From contig BMAT01007964.1 of the NCBI GenBank assembly GCA_019649035.1, positions 181,915-245,914 of the forward strand: a stretch of DNA of 64,000 bases, in the 5' to 3' direction. This DNA is from Elysia marginata. Its lineage: Eukaryota; Mollusca; Gastropoda; Plakobranchidae. The position numbers and the translations under genes are program-made. The notes beneath the pieces are model-generated. The model ran no database searches. It saw nothing but the letters and a program-made list of their open reading frames with translations, and was not told where the DNA came from. Positions 44,312 through 57,034 of this stretch are shown in pieces (positions within the stretch are counted from its first letter, which is position 1; each line of letters opens with the position of its first letter).

Positions 44312-45716
44312 TTTTGAAACAATTATTGGTATTGAAATCCACATTGAATTGAATACAAAAACAAAAATGTTTTCACCGGCTGAAAATAATTTTGGGAAAG
44401 AACCCAATACTTTAGTTCATCCAATTGATCTAGGTTATCCTGGAACAATGCCTAGATTAAATAAAAATGCTGTTGTTAAAGCAGTTAAATTTGCAAAGGC
44501 TTTAAATATGAAAATTGATCAATTAATAAGATTTGATCGTAAGCATTATTTTTATGCAGATTTACCAAAGGGCTATCAAATTACTCAAAATGATTTTCCT
44601 TTTGGATTTAATGGTTTCATTCCAATTAATGCGCAAGGTAAATTAGAAAAAATTAAACTTGAAAGATTTCATTTAGAGGAGGATACTGCAAAATCTCATC
44701 ATGCTAATGGGAAAACATTATTAGATTTTAATAGAGCAGGAGTTCCATTAATAGAAGTTGTTACAAAACCTGTTATTAAATCTGCAGATACTGCAGTTGC
44801 TTATGTTGATGCAATTAGACAACTTGCTCAATCATTAGATATATCTGATGCTAAGATGGAGGAAGGATCATTAAGAGCTGATATCAATATTTCTTTAAGA
44901 CCTAGAGGTCAAAAAGAATTTGGCACAAAAGTTGAGATTAAAAATATTAATACTTTAAAAAATATTAAAAAGGCAATAGAAAATGAAATTGCTATACAAT
45001 CTCAAAGCTTAATTGATGGAGAAAAAATTCAGCAATCAACAAAAAGATTTGATGAGGCAACAAGTAAAAATATTTTAATGAGAATTAAAACAGAAGCTGC
45101 AGATTATAGATTTTTTCCTGAACCAAATATTTCACCAATTAAAATTTCTAATGATTTTATAGATGAAATAAGCATCCCTGAGCTCCCTTGAGAAAAAAGG
45201 GCAAGATATCAAAAATCTGGAATTAATGATGAATACATTGATAAACTAATGAATAATTTAGAAAATGCAAAGTTCTTTGATTTAATTGAATTTGATGATA
45301 AAAAAACATTAGCCAAAGTCTTTTTTGCTGAAATGGTTTCATTAGCTAATAAACAAAATATTAGTGTTAAAGAATTAAATATTGATCCTGAACAAATATT
45401 AATTGCCTTAACTAAAATGAATTTAGGAGAAATTTCTGGAAAACATTTAAAAATTATTCTACCCAAATTAGTTAATAAAAAAGACACAACACTAAATATC
45501 ATTAAAAATGAGGGAATGAAACAAATTTCTGATGAAAATACAATCAATAATATAATTAAAACAATAATAAAAAATAATGAAGCTTTTGTTAAAAACAATA
45601 AAGATAGGCCAGAAAGATTAATAAAATTTATTTTGGGTAATGTTATGAAAGCTTCTAAAGGGCAGGCAAATCCAACTATTGCTAGTTCACTTGTTAAGAA
45701 AATGTTAGGAGAATAA
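44304..45716 (+). CDS. gatB: Glutamyl-tRNA(Gln) amidotransferase subunit B
   Basis: Kinase/transferase subunit (470 residues). Family signature 'IIGIEIHIELNTKTKMFSP', 'RKHYFYADLPKGYQITQ', 'LDFNRAGVPLIEVVTKP' and the C-terminal YqeY-like helical domain. The zinc-site Cys residues found in many GatB proteins are not seen in the first 60 residues. One TGA is Trp near 45189. Ends with TAATG overlap to the next gene. Confidence 0.95.
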
Positions 45717-46792
45717 TGCTTGGACGAAAACCTAAAATTGGTTATCAAAACAAACAAAAGAAAATTAAAAAAAGAAAAAGCTATATTTCTTCTCTTTTCA
45801 TTAAACCTAAAAAGCACATATCAATAAATGAAAAAATAATTAAGTTTTTCATATATATTGCTTTAAGAATAGTAATTAAACCAAGTAAATGAAGGCACCC
45901 GGAAAAAAATTATGAAATAATTGATCGTACATATAAAAGAATAATTTCAGCAGATTTTATTTATATACCTTCTTCAATAGCTTTATATTTAATTATGGCC
46001 TTTATGCCTATACTATCTTTAATTTCATTTTTATATATGACACCCGGTTTTCAGGATTGACTTGCAAACTTAGCTCCCGGTGGTGATTCTGCAAAAGATG
46101 CTCTTACTGATATTTTAGGAAAATTTATTCCTGGAGCCAAAGAGATAATAGAACAAATAAATTCATTTTCATCAAATGCTACTTCCGCAAAAGCCATTAC
46201 AGGTTATTTAGCCATAGCAATCTCGTTATTAATTACAACTTGAATTGCTTCTGGTGGTTTTGCTAAATTAGTGTTTACACAATCATATATTTATGAACAT
46301 AAATTTGTGGGTGGTTATTGAATGAATAAAATTAAAGGAATGATGATGGTTTTGTCATTTACATTTTTATTAATTGTTGGCCTTACCATAAATATTATTT
46401 TGACGTCATGAATTCATGAATCAAATCTTACTAATTTTTGGCAAAACTTTTTTGTTCATTTATGACTAATTGTATCCCTTGGATTCGGTATATTTTTTCT
46501 TATGATTTTACTATTTAGATTTTCGCCAAGATATAAAATTAAAATTAGAAATGTTATTCCAGGATCCATGGTTAGTACTATACCAACATTACTGTTTTTA
46601 ACTCTATTTTCGTTCATAACAAGACTATGATCTTATGGTAATTACGGATCTATTGGAACAATTATGTATGTTGGTATGTCTTCTCTTATAATTTCATATT
46701 TCATTTTTGTTGGACTTATTTCAAATGCTGCTTATTATAAAACATTTGTGGCTTCACGAGTAAGAACAAAATGAACATTTTCAAAAAAATAA
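45716..46792 (+). CDS. YihY/BrkB-family membrane protein
   Basis: 358 residues with a lysine-rich N-terminal tail (about 60 residues) and six hydrophobic segments. The region 'ISADFIYIPSSIALYLIMAF' plus 'MPILSLISF' and the later 'IPTLLFLTLFS' ... 'YGNYGSIGTIMYVG' match the YihY/BrkB (UPF0761) pattern, in which 'Y...YG.lG.vi..m' is the most conserved part. Function in this family is unsettled, despite the old ribonuclease BN name. Six or more TGA codons are Trp. Coupled to gatB by TAATG. Confidence 0.8.
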
Positions 46793-46831
46793 AATGAAAA
46801 ATCATAAAATACCGCAAAATGTATTTTCTTT

Positions 46832-46837
46832 TATAAT
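46832..46837 (+). promoter_or_regulatory. -10 box of ftsY
   Basis: TATAAT exactly six bases before ATG at 46844, no Shine-Dalgarno sequence. Confidence 0.6.
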
Positions 46838-46843
46838 TTATAT

Positions 46844-47983
46844 ATGGGATTTTTTAAAAAATTAAAGCAAAGACTTTTTTCACTTAATATTGATGAAAAA
46901 GAAAAAAAAGTTAAGACACCTAAAAAAGAAGTTATATCTAAAGAAACTGTTGATGATAATAAAAATACAATAACTAAAGTTAATAATAAAATTGATAAAA
47001 AAATTCAAAAGGAAAAATTAAAGACAAGAAAAAAAGCAAAAAAAATAGATAAGTATGTTGCTGGTCTATCTAAGACCGGTTCTTCATTTTCTGAAAGAAT
47101 TAAAGAAATTCAAAATAAGCACAATAAGATAGATGAAGATTTTTTTGACGAATTAGAAGATGTTTTGATAATGTCAGATATATCATCAAAATTAGTTATG
47201 AATATAATTGATGAAATTAAAAGGGAAGTAAAGAATGAAAATGTAACAGATCCTAATTTAATTTCTGAAATTATTGCTGATAAGATGTTTGTTATTTATA
47301 CTAATCAATCAGTTGTAGACACCACTTTAAATATTCAAGATAATAGAGTTAATGTAATTATTATGGTTGGCGTTAATGGCGTTGGTAAGACAACTACAAT
47401 AGCTAAAATAGCCAATAATTTTATTAAAGAAGGTAAGAAGGTTTTAATTGCAGCAGGTGATACTTTTAGAGCAGGAGCAGTAGATCAACTTGGAGTTTGA
47501 GCAAATAGAGTTAATGCAGATATTGTTAAACCATTAAAAGATGGAGCAGATCCTGCTTCAGTTGTATTTGATGCAGTAAAAAAAGCTAAAGAAAATAAAT
47601 ACGATATTTTAATTGTAGATACTGCAGGAAGATTGCAAAATAAAATTAATTTAATGAATGAGCTAGAAAAAATTTCAAGGATCATTTCAAGGGAGATACC
47701 AGACGCTCCACATGAATCACTTCTTGTGTTAGATGCCACAACTGGTCAAAATGGTGTTTCACAAGCCAAAAGTTTTAAAGAAGTCACACCTCTTTCAGGA
47801 ATAGTTTTAACTAAGATGGATGGAACTTCTAAAGGTGGCATTGTTTTGACAATTAAAGATGAGCTTCAATTAGCTGTTAAAATGATAGGCCTTGGTGAGT
47901 CACTTGAAGATTTGCAAGAGTTTGATTTAGATGCATTTATTTATGGAATGACAAAGGGGTTAATGAATGAATCTGGAGAATAG
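46844..47983 (+). CDS. ftsY: Signal recognition particle receptor FtsY
   Basis: SRP GTPase (379 residues) docking ribosome-nascent chain complexes at the membrane. A basic N-terminal tail of about 80 residues replaces the acidic A domain of enteric FtsY. Then comes the NG domain: G1 '[15 protein letters not shown]', '[14 protein letters not shown]', G3 'DTAGRLQNK', G4 'TKMDG' and '[13 protein letters not shown]'. One TGA is Trp. The end overlaps ylxM by 17 bases, as in other Firmicutes. Confidence 0.95.
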
Positions 47984-48117
47984 AGAAAAATATACTGAAT
48001 TATTTGAGAAATATAAACCTGTTTTATCTCAAGCTCAAAAGCAAGTGATTCATTTATATTTAATTGAAGATTTATCAATTGTAGAAATTGCAGACATTTT
48101 AGCTACAACTAGACAAG
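47967..48117 (+). CDS. ylxM: YlxM-family DNA-binding protein, cut by assembly gap
   Basis: Only the first 50 residues are visible. 'YKPVLSQAQKQVIHLYLIED' followed by 'LSIVEIADILATTRQ' is the sigma-70 region 4-like helix-turn-helix start of YlxM (p13), a small protein usually encoded with ftsY and ffh. The rest (about 55 residues expected) lies in the run of N. Confidence 0.8.
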
Positions 48118-48415
48118 NNNNNNNNNNNNNNNNNNNNNNNNNNNNNNNNNNNNNNNNNNNNNNNNNNNNNNNNNNNNNNNNNNNNNNNNNNNNNNNNNNN
48201 NNNNNNNNNNNNNNNNNNNNNNNNNNNNNNNNNNNNNNNNNNNNNNNNNNNNNNNNNNNNNNNNNNNNNNNNNNNNNNNNNNNNNNNNNNNNNNNNNNNN
48301 NNNNNNNNNNNNNNNNNNNNNNNNNNNNNNNNNNNNNNNNNNNNNNNNNNNNNNNNNNNNNNNNNNNNNNNNNNNNNNNNNNNNNNNNNNNNNNNNNNNN
48401 NNNNNNNNNNNNNNN
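48118..48415. other. Assembly gap (298 N)
   Basis: The gap removes the end of ylxM and the start of an ABC ATPase. The missing coding sequence should be over 450 bases (about 165 for ylxM plus roughly 350 for the ATPase N-terminus), so the true gap is probably longer than the N run. Confidence 0.9.
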
Positions 48416-48864
48416 ATGTAATAGAATTTTCACTTTCAATCTATAAATCAGCAATTAATTCAAAAGAATTAAAAGAACTTATTGATATTTTTCAAATTAA
48501 TGATTTTATTCATGCAAAAGCCAAAAGTCTTTCAGGAGGGCAGCAACAAAAATTAAATGTTCTTTTGGCGATTGCCCATAATCCGGAAATTGTTATTTTA
48601 GACGAAATTTCTACAGGACTAGATGTTGCTGCTAGAGAAGAAATTTTAAATTATGTTGAATCAATAATTAATAAACAAAAAATTACAACTATACTTATTT
48701 CTCACCATATGTCTGAAATAGAAAGAATTTGTGATAGAGCAATCGTTTTACACAAAGGTGAAATAATTTTGGATTCATCAATTAATAAAATTAGACAAAA
48801 ATATAAAGGGTTAGAGTTTTTGATGAGAAGTATTATGAAAAAGGGTAAACATGCAATTATTTAA
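48416..48864 (+). CDS. ABC exporter ATP-binding protein, N-terminus lost in gap
   Basis: The visible 149 residues hold the signature 'KSLSGGQQQKLNVLLAIA', Walker B 'IVILDEISTGLD' and switch His in 'LISHHMSEIERI'. Walker A is missing in the gap. 'VLHKGEIILDSS' at the end fits drug- or lipid-type exporter ATPases of the CcmA/DrrA group. Overlaps the permease gene by 14 bases. Confidence 0.88.
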
Positions 48865-49849
48865 AATTAATAAAAAATTAGCACAAAATAATGAATCATT
48901 TATCATTAATACATCTAAAACAGAATTTGGGGCTATTTGAAGACTTTTTAATCGTTACTTTTTAAAATCATTTTTTGGTCCATTTTTTACTTATGCATTT
49001 CCAATTTTACTTTTTGCTATTTTAGGAGCACTAATGGGATATAAAATAATGTTTCCTGGCATTATTGCAATGTCTGCTCTTTCTGCCGGTATTTCTGGAA
49101 TGCCTTTTGCCATTATGGAATTAAAACAATCTGTTTTATTAAAAAGAATTGGGGCTTCACCAGTCAAGCAATCTAAATTTACATTTGTAATTCTTTCATA
49201 TTATGTTTTTAATATTTTGCTTTCTATTTTCTGAGTCATGCTTTGAGGACTTATTATTTCTCAAGATACAGCAATATTTAAGTCATTGGGCACAGTAGTT
49301 GGATTTTTTGGATTTTTTTATGGAAATTTATTAAATATTTGTATGTCCCTAGGAATAGGTTTTGTTATTTCTTCATTTGCTAAATCACCAAATGCAGCTC
49401 AAGTAATTGGAATGATGATTTATTTTCCTTCAACATTTTTGTCAGGGCAATTTATTGCTCCTCATATAATAGCTTCCAATCCAGTAATGAATATTATTTC
49501 TCAATTTTTGCCATTTCGTTATACCACAATGATTATTTCCGAGTCTTGACAAGGAGAGGGACTAATTGGAATAGGAGCTGCACCACTATTTAAGCCAGAA
49601 ATAGTTTCGGGAAATCCATTTTTAATTCACGATTATGGAATGCCTACAGAATCTAAAATTAATTTAAGTGATATTAAAAGTATTATTAATGATCCAAAGA
49701 TGGCAATAGATAAAATATTAAGTGATATTAAGGTTCAAATTATTTGAAACAAATTGGATCATATTCTAGCTTACATAGTTCCATATGTTTTTATATTCTC
49801 ATCAATTATTATTTCAATTAAAACTTTTAGATGATCTGCTACAAGATAA
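48851..49849 (+). CDS. ABC-2 type exporter permease
   Basis: 332 residues with about six hydrophobic segments. 'GISGMPFAIMELKQSVLLKR' followed by 'IGASPVK' resembles the intracellular loop of ABC-2 (DrrB-like) permeases, and 'FPSTFLSGQFIAP' plus 'QFLPFRY' matches the conserved P-x-x-x-(L/F)-S-G motif. A large hydrophilic loop of roughly 70 residues lies before the last membrane segment. Several TGA codons are Trp. Likely works with the ATPase in export of an unknown compound. Confidence 0.83.
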
Positions 49850-49901
49850 TTTTAAATAAACATTAATTTATTTTATAAATTTTTGCTTAATATTTGAATG
49901 A

Positions 49902-49907
49902 TATAAT
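49902..49907 (+). promoter_or_regulatory. -10 box of dnaX
   Basis: TATAAT exactly six bases before ATG at 49914, no Shine-Dalgarno sequence. Confidence 0.6.
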
Positions 49908-49913
49908 TATTTT

Positions 49914-51734
49914 ATGTCATACAAAGCTTTATATCGTAAATATAGACCAACACAATTTAATGATGTTGTTGGGCAAGAACATATAGTTAAAACATTAAAA
50001 AATATTATTGAAAAAGATAAAGTGTCTCATGCTTATCTTTTTGCTGGTCCTAGAGGAACGGGAAAAACTTCAATTGCTCATATTTTTGCTAAAAATTTAA
50101 ATTGTAAAGATTTAATTAATAAAACTATTACATGCGGGAAGTGTGAACCATGCATTATTAAAAATAACATTGATATTATCGAAATTGATGCTGCTTCAAA
50201 TAATGGTGTTTCAGAAGTTAGATCTATAATTGATAATTCAAGATATGCACCATCAATTTCAAAATATAAGGTATACATTATTGATGAGGTTCACATGTTA
50301 TCAAAAGGCGCTTTTAATGCTTTGCTAAAAACTTTAGAAGAACCTCCGGAACATGTAATATTTATTTTAGCTACAACTGAACCTCATAAAATACCTATGA
50401 CAATTTTATCCAGAACACAGAGGTTTAATTTTAGAAGAATTTCAATAAACTCAATAATAGATAGATTAATTTTTATTCTGGATAATGAAAAAATAAAATA
50501 TGAAAAAGATGCCTTAAAAGTAATTGCTAATATGGCAAAGGGTGGTATGAGAGATGCAATTTCAATTGCAGATCAAGCAGCTTCTTATAGTCAGGAAGGA
50601 ATAACCTCTAAAATTATTTCTGAAGTTTTTGGAATCTTGTCAAATGAGCAAATAATCAACTTAATTAATAGCATTAATAATTCAGAAACAAAAAGGGTTT
50701 TAAATAATTTTAATAATTTTGTAAGTGAGGGCTATGAAGTTAATAAATTGGTTGAATCAATAATAAATGTTTTAAAAGAATTTATTATTTATAACAAAAC
50801 ACAAAACTTAAATTTTATTAATTACTTAACTGAAAACAATTTACATGAATTAAAATTATCTGTTGACTTTGCTTTTAAATTAATAGATATATTTGTAGAA
50901 GCATCATCTGATATTAAATTTTCTGAAATGCCCTTCCAAGTTTTGGAATTAGCTATGTTAAAAGCATTATCTATTAATAATAATTCAGAAGAGAAATTAG
51001 AAAATATCTTTGAAACAAATGAAATTGTTAAGCCTGAAAATGTTATCTCTAATGAAGATTCTGTTTTTGAAGACTCTCCTCAATCAATTCAAGAAAAAAT
51101 TAATAATACAATGGAACTTACTATGAATCAAAATATTGAAGATGTAAATGAAGCAGCTAGTGAAATTGAAGAAGAAATCTTAAAGCAAGATTTATCCAAA
51201 AGCACAGATGAATTAAATATTTCAAATTTATTTTCAGTGGATGAAACAAAGGAAACAAAAATTGCTGAAGAAAAATCTACATTTACAGTTGATGAAATAA
51301 TTAATTTATTAATTCAAGCTGATAAAGAGGTGCATATTAAAAATAAAGAAAAATGACTTATCAAAGATAGTATCATATCTTCAGATGATAGACAATTAAT
51401 TAATTTATTAAATAAAACAAATTTAATATCTTCATCAGATGATTTTATAATATTAGAATCTGAGGATGCACATGTTATTAAAGAAATTAATCGAATACGA
51501 GACAAGCAAAGCACATTAAAAACAATAGCAAAAATATTAGAGTCTCCAAAACTAGTATTTGCTATTACTAAGGCAGAATTTGAAAAAATTAAAAGTACCT
51601 GAATTAACTTATCTCAATCAGATACTTTGCCAAATCCTCAGCCAATTAATAAACCAGTATTAAAACAAGATGACATAAATAATACTGCAGAGGATTTGGG
51701 TAATTCTATATTTGGAGATATATTTAAATCATAG
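49914..51734 (+). CDS. dnaX: DNA polymerase III subunits gamma/tau
   Basis: Clamp-loader ATPase (606 residues). 'ALYRKYRPTQFNDVVGQEHI', Walker A 'GPRGTGKTS', a four-Cys zinc module ('CKDL', 'CGKCEPC'), Walker B 'IIDEVHML', sensor 1 'ATTEPHKIP' and 'SRTQRF' are present. The C-terminal half is acidic and low in complexity, as in tau. Two TGA codons are Trp. No obvious slippery A-run frameshift site was noted. First gene of dnaX-ybaB-recR-tmk. Confidence 0.95.
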
Positions 51735-51742
51735 GAGGAAAT

Positions 51743-52033
51743 ATGAATATAAAAGCAATGATGGCTCAAGCTAAAAAAATGCAAGCTGAAATGGAAAAAG
51801 GTAAAGCATCTTTAGCAGCTAAAGAATTTAAAGTAGAAAAACAAGGTGTCACCCTTGTTGTTACTGGTGATAGAAAAATTAAATCAATTAATATAAATGA
51901 AATTTTGGTTGACCCAGAAGATAAAGATATTTTAGAAGATTTAATGGTTATAGCTTTTAATGATGCAATGGATATGATTTCAGAAGCAGAAGCAGAATTA
52001 ACTCCCGAAGTGCCAACAGGGATGCCATTTTAA
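51743..52033 (+). CDS. ybaB: YbaB/EbfC nucleoid-associated protein
   Basis: 96-residue DNA-binding protein of the YbaB/EbfC family. 'MNIKAMMAQAKKMQAEMEKG' start, 'VTGDRKIKSININ' strand pair and 'IAFNDAMDM' are typical. AGGAGG precedes ATG and its TAA overlaps recR ATG in TAATG. Position between dnaX and recR is conserved in most bacteria. Confidence 0.93.
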   Translation: MNIKAMMAQAKKMQAEMEKGKASLAAKEFKVEKQGVTLVVTGDRKIKSININEILVDPEDKDILEDLMVIAFNDAMDMISEAEAELTPEVPTGMPF

Positions 52034-52614
52034 TGAAACCTAAAACACTTTTAAATTTAATAGATGAATTTTCATCTCTTCCAGGAATTTCTAAAAAACA
52101 AGCTGAAAAATTAGCTTATTACATAGTTCAATCAGATCTTTTTGTTGGCGAGACTCTTTCAGATGCTATTTTAGCCACATCAAGAAGAATTCATAAATGT
52201 AAAATATGCAATCATTTAACCGAAGATGATTTATGTTACATTTGTAAAGATTCCTCCAGAAAGAAAATATTAGTAGTAGTACAAAATTCTTTAGATGTAT
52301 TTAAATTTGAAGAGACTCAAGATTTTAAACCGTATTATCATGTTTTAAATGGTCTTATCAATGTATCAAAAAATATTGATTTTGAAGATTTGGATATTGA
52401 TGGATTAGAAAAAAGAGCAAAAAATTATAAAGAGATAGTGCTTGCTCTTAGTCCAACACTAGAAGGTATTGTAACTGCTAATTATCTTCAATCTTTATTT
52501 AAAAATATAAAAGTTACTCAGCTTGCACAAGGAATTCCGCTCGGTTCTGCTATGGAATATGTAGACGAATTAACTTTAAAAGCAGCACTTGATAACAGAA
52601 AGGAAGTAAAATAA
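52033..52614 (+). CDS. recR: Recombination protein RecR
   Basis: Recombination mediator (193 residues). N-terminal HhH 'FSSLPGISKKQAEKLAYYI', four-Cys zinc finger ('CKICNHLTEDDLCYIC') and a Toprim domain; the usual Toprim E and D segment is altered: 'ALSPTLEGIVTANYL' keeps the 'P..EG..T..YL' pattern. 'AQGIPLGSAMEYVDELTLKA' is the standard end. Overlaps ybaB and tmk by one base each (TAATG). Confidence 0.94.
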   Translation: MKPKTLLNLIDEFSSLPGISKKQAEKLAYYIVQSDLFVGETLSDAILATSRRIHKCKICNHLTEDDLCYICKDSSRKKILVVVQNSLDVFKFEETQDFKPYYHVLNGLINVSKNIDFEDLDIDGLEKRAKNYKEIVLALSPTLEGIVTANYLQSLFKNIKVTQLAQGIPLGSAMEYVDELTLKAALDNRKEVK

Positions 52615-53240
52615 TGTTTATAACATTTGAAGGGCCAGATGGATCTGGCAAAACGACCGCACTTAACAGTTTAGTAAAATTGTTAAAAGAAAAAAGTGTT
52701 GATTTTGTTTTAACAAGAGAACCAGGTTCTAGACATATTTCCAAAACTAATGAAGCAATTAGAGAATTAATTGTAGGTGCTGGTAATGATATGACTAACA
52801 TGACTGAAGCTATTTTATTTGCCGCGGACAGAAGACTTCATCTTGAAAAAGTTATTTGGCCAGCTTTAAAAGAAAATAGAATAGTTTTATGTGATAGATA
52901 TTTTGATTCAACTTTTGCATATCAAGGAAAAGCTAGAGGTCTAGGGATTGATAAAATGATTGATTTAAATGATAATATTACAGATAAAACTTACCCTGAC
53001 TTAACAATTTATTTTGATTTATCTCCGGAGGAGTCCATTAGAAGAGTTAATGCTAGAGGAGAAAAGAATCGATTAGACAAAGAGGGTGAGCAGTTTGTGA
53101 AAAATGTTCATCTTGGATATCATGAATTAATTAATAGATTTAAAAACAGATACAGAATTGTAGATGCAACCAAATCAAAAGAGAAAGTGTTGCAACAAGT
53201 AATTGATATTTTTAAAAAGGAAGTGTCAAATACCCTGTAG
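52614..53240 (+). CDS. tmk: Thymidylate kinase
   Basis: dTMP kinase (208 residues). P-loop 'FEGPDGSGKTTAL', 'TREPGS', 'DRRLH' and 'CDRYFDSTFAYQGKARGLG' are the expected substrate-binding motifs. Its TAG stop lies inside a terminator stem. Coupled to recR by a one-base overlap. Confidence 0.95.
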   Translation: MFITFEGPDGSGKTTALNSLVKLLKEKSVDFVLTREPGSRHISKTNEAIRELIVGAGNDMTNMTEAILFAADRRLHLEKVIWPALKENRIVLCDRYFDSTFAYQGKARGLGIDKMIDLNDNITDKTYPDLTIYFDLSPEESIRRVNARGEKNRLDKEGEQFVKNVHLGYHELINRFKNRYRIVDATKSKEKVLQQVIDIFKKEVSNTL

Positions 53241-53250
53241 GGTATTTTAT
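53228..53250 (+). terminator. Terminator overlapping the tmk stop
   Basis: An 8-bp stem (53228-53235 with 53240-53247, 'AAATACCC'/'GGGTATTT') with loop TGTA and T tail. It runs directly into the TATAAT of holB. Confidence 0.7.
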
Positions 53251-53253
53251 AAT
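53248..53253 (+). promoter_or_regulatory. -10 box of holB
   Basis: TATAAT exactly six bases before ATG at 53260, touching the terminator of tmk. No Shine-Dalgarno sequence. Confidence 0.6.
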
Positions 53254-53259
53254 TATTTT

Positions 53260-54180
53260 ATGAATGTTATTGATAAAGTAAATCAAGATAATCCGTTTTT
53301 AATAAAATTATTAAAAAATTCATTTAATCAAAATAAAGTTGCTCATGCATTTATTTTTTCTGCTTCAGAAGGAGTAAAGATTGAAAATGAACCATCACTA
53401 TTAATTAATTCTATAATTGAAAGTAAAGTAACAGATATAGACCACTCTAAATATTCTGATTTAGAAATAATTGATGGATCTGATAAATTAATAAAAAAAG
53501 AATTTGTTATGAGTGCCATAAATAAAATGAAGCAAACGCCACTTGATACAAGAGGATACCGAATTTTATTTATTAAAAATATTGAAAACGGAAATAAGCA
53601 ATCACTTAATTCTTTACTTAAATTTATCGAAGAACCTAAAAATAAAACATACATTATTATGACAACAAACAATTTAAATAATGTTTTATCAACCATTAGA
53701 TCTCGCGCCCAAATAATTAATTTAAACAAACCCAATAAAAAAAGAATTGAAGATGAATTAAAAAATATTTCGGATCCTTATAACAAAATTATTTCTTGAA
53801 TAACTAGTTCTTTAAAAGAAGCACAAGATTTTGCTAAGTCTAAAAATAATATTGAATTACTAAAAGAACTAGTAAAAGTTTTTATTAAACATGCTGGTGA
53901 TAAAAATAATTTTATTATCTCTTTAAATAAACTTTTAAATAAAACTAATTATAGAATTTTTGTTCCTACATTAAGAGTTTTAATAAATGATATTTGAAGA
54001 CACCAAAAAAATGAAAATACAATTACCAATTTTTATGAATCCTTACAAAAGTATAAAAATATTAATTATCAAGAGGTATTAAAAGCTTTAAGTGCTTTTA
54101 TTATAATTATTAAGAATAATGGTAATTTTGAATTAGCCAAAACCAAATTACTAATAGAAATTGAGGATAATTATGAGTAA
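53260..54180 (+). CDS. holB: DNA polymerase III delta' subunit
   Basis: Clamp-loader subunit (306 residues) of the AAA+ type without a functional P-loop. 'QNKVAHAFIFSASEG' replaces Walker A; 'RILFIKNIENGNKQSLNSLL' followed by 'KFIEEPKNKTYIIMTTNN' and 'TIRSRAQI' matches delta' and contains the SRC-like 'SRA' variant. Start set at 53260 by the TATAAT spacing and tmk-holB gene order. Two TGA codons are Trp. Overlaps the next gene by eight bases. Confidence 0.88.
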
Positions 54181-55000
54181 ATTATTTGTGTTTGATATGG
54201 ATGGAACGCTTTTAAATTCCAAAGGCAAAGTTCAAACAGCGACTATTAAAGCTGTTAAAAAAGCCAGGAATAAAAATCATAAAGCAATAATAGCAACAGG
54301 AAGGCCATTTGCTGACGCCATAATAGATTTAGGTAATTTTACAGAATATTTAGATTATATTGTATGTAATAATGGAGCATATTATGCAGATCCTGAAGGA
54401 AAGAATTTTGAATATTTTGGAGAAGTGCCTAAAGAATTAGTTACAGAAGTTATTAAAGTAGGAAAAAAGAATAATTGTTTTTTTGCTATTCATGGTCTAA
54501 AACAAGCAAAAAGATCTTATTTGGGTAAATCGATAAATGAAATTAACTGAGAAGATCCCAAATTAAGAAAAATTAAATCCTTAAAAAATAAGTTTGAAGA
54601 TATAGATAAAATTTTAGAATGAATTAAAGACCAAAAAATTTCACAAATGTCACTAAGATCTGATGAAATAATTGTTGAAAATATATATAAAGATTTTAAA
54701 AAATATCAAAATCTTATTAATTTACATATTTCTGATCATGTTTACTTAGATATTAACCCAAAAAATATTTCTAAAATTATTGGTGTTAAAAAAGTAGCAA
54801 AAAAATTAGGAATTAAAATTAAAGAGATTATTGCTTTTGGAGACTCTGGTAATGATTTACAAATGCTGAAGGAAGTAGGCCTTGGTATATGTATGGAAAA
54901 TGGAAATCAATTAGCAAAAGATGCATCAGACATAATAATAGGTTCAAATGATACAAATGCAATTGGTGATAAAATTTTAGAAATTCTTAATCATAAGTAG
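54173..55000 (+). CDS. HAD-superfamily Cof-type phosphatase
   Basis: 275 residues. Motif I 'FVFDMDGTLLNSKGKV' with both catalytic Asp, motif II 'IIATGRPF', and motif III/IV 'IIAFGDSGNDLQML' place it in the HAD IIB (Cof) group. These hydrolyse sugar phosphates, nucleotides or flavin precursors; the substrate is not identifiable. Two TGA codons are Trp. Its stop is followed by a terminator that begins inside the last codons. Confidence 0.9.
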
Positions 55001-55018
55001 AGCCACTCTACTTTTATT
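54995..55018 (+). terminator. Terminator of the HAD gene
   Basis: An 8-bp stem (54995-55002 with 55006-55013, 'AAGTAGAG'/'CTCTACTT') with loop CCA and T-rich tail. The stop TAG lies in the stem. Confidence 0.75.
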
Positions 55019-55019
55019 T

Positions 55020-55025
55020 TATAAT
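55020..55025 (+). promoter_or_regulatory. -10 box of the ABC-F gene
   Basis: TATAAT 21 bases before the ATG, leaving a short leader with GTGGAG. Confidence 0.55.
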
Positions 55026-55046
55026 ACTTAAAGAAGTGGAGAAATT

Positions 55047-56662
<1,616 letters not shown>

Positions 56663-56663
<1 letters not shown>

Positions 56664-56980
56664 TGGATATTTTTGAAAAAATAATTAATAAAGAAATTCC
56701 TGCAGAAATTATTTATGAAGATGATAAAGTTATTGCCATAAAGGATATCAAGCCAATAAATCCTGGCCATTTTTTAGTTATTCCCAAAAAACATTCTACA
56801 AACTTAATTGATATAAATGAAGATGATTTTCTTTATTTATTATCTAAAACTAGAGAATTAGCAAATCAAAAAATTAAAGAAATGAATGTTTCAGGCTATA
56901 AATTACAAGTTAATAACGGAAAAGATTCTGGCCAAGAAGTTTTTAGAACACACATTCATATCATTCCTAGCACAAAATAA
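56663..56980 (+). CDS. HIT-family nucleotide hydrolase/transferase with altered triad
   Basis: 105 residues, Hint-like. 'IFEKIINKEIPAEIIYEDD' and 'IKPINPGHFLVIPKKH' are family segments. The His triad H-x-H-x-H reads R-T-H-I-H ('VFRTHIHIIPS'): the first His is Arg, while the central nucleophile is kept. It would act on AMP-lysine or similar AMP conjugates if active. Coupled to the ABC-F gene by TAATG. Confidence 0.88.
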
Positions 56981-57022
56981 TACAGTCATTAATCTTCCTA
57001 AGTTAAGGTTTATATTTTAATT

Positions 57023-57028
57023 TATAAT
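57023..57028 (+). promoter_or_regulatory. -10 box of the gene at 57035
   Basis: TATAAT exactly six bases before ATG at 57035, no Shine-Dalgarno sequence. Confidence 0.6.
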
Positions 57029-57034
57029 GTTTAA

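Noticed and set aside
45209-45817. Long minus-strand open frame opposite gatB
   Set aside because: It is a shadow of gatB, which has clear family motifs on the plus strand; the antisense translation is a low-complexity hydrophobic sequence.
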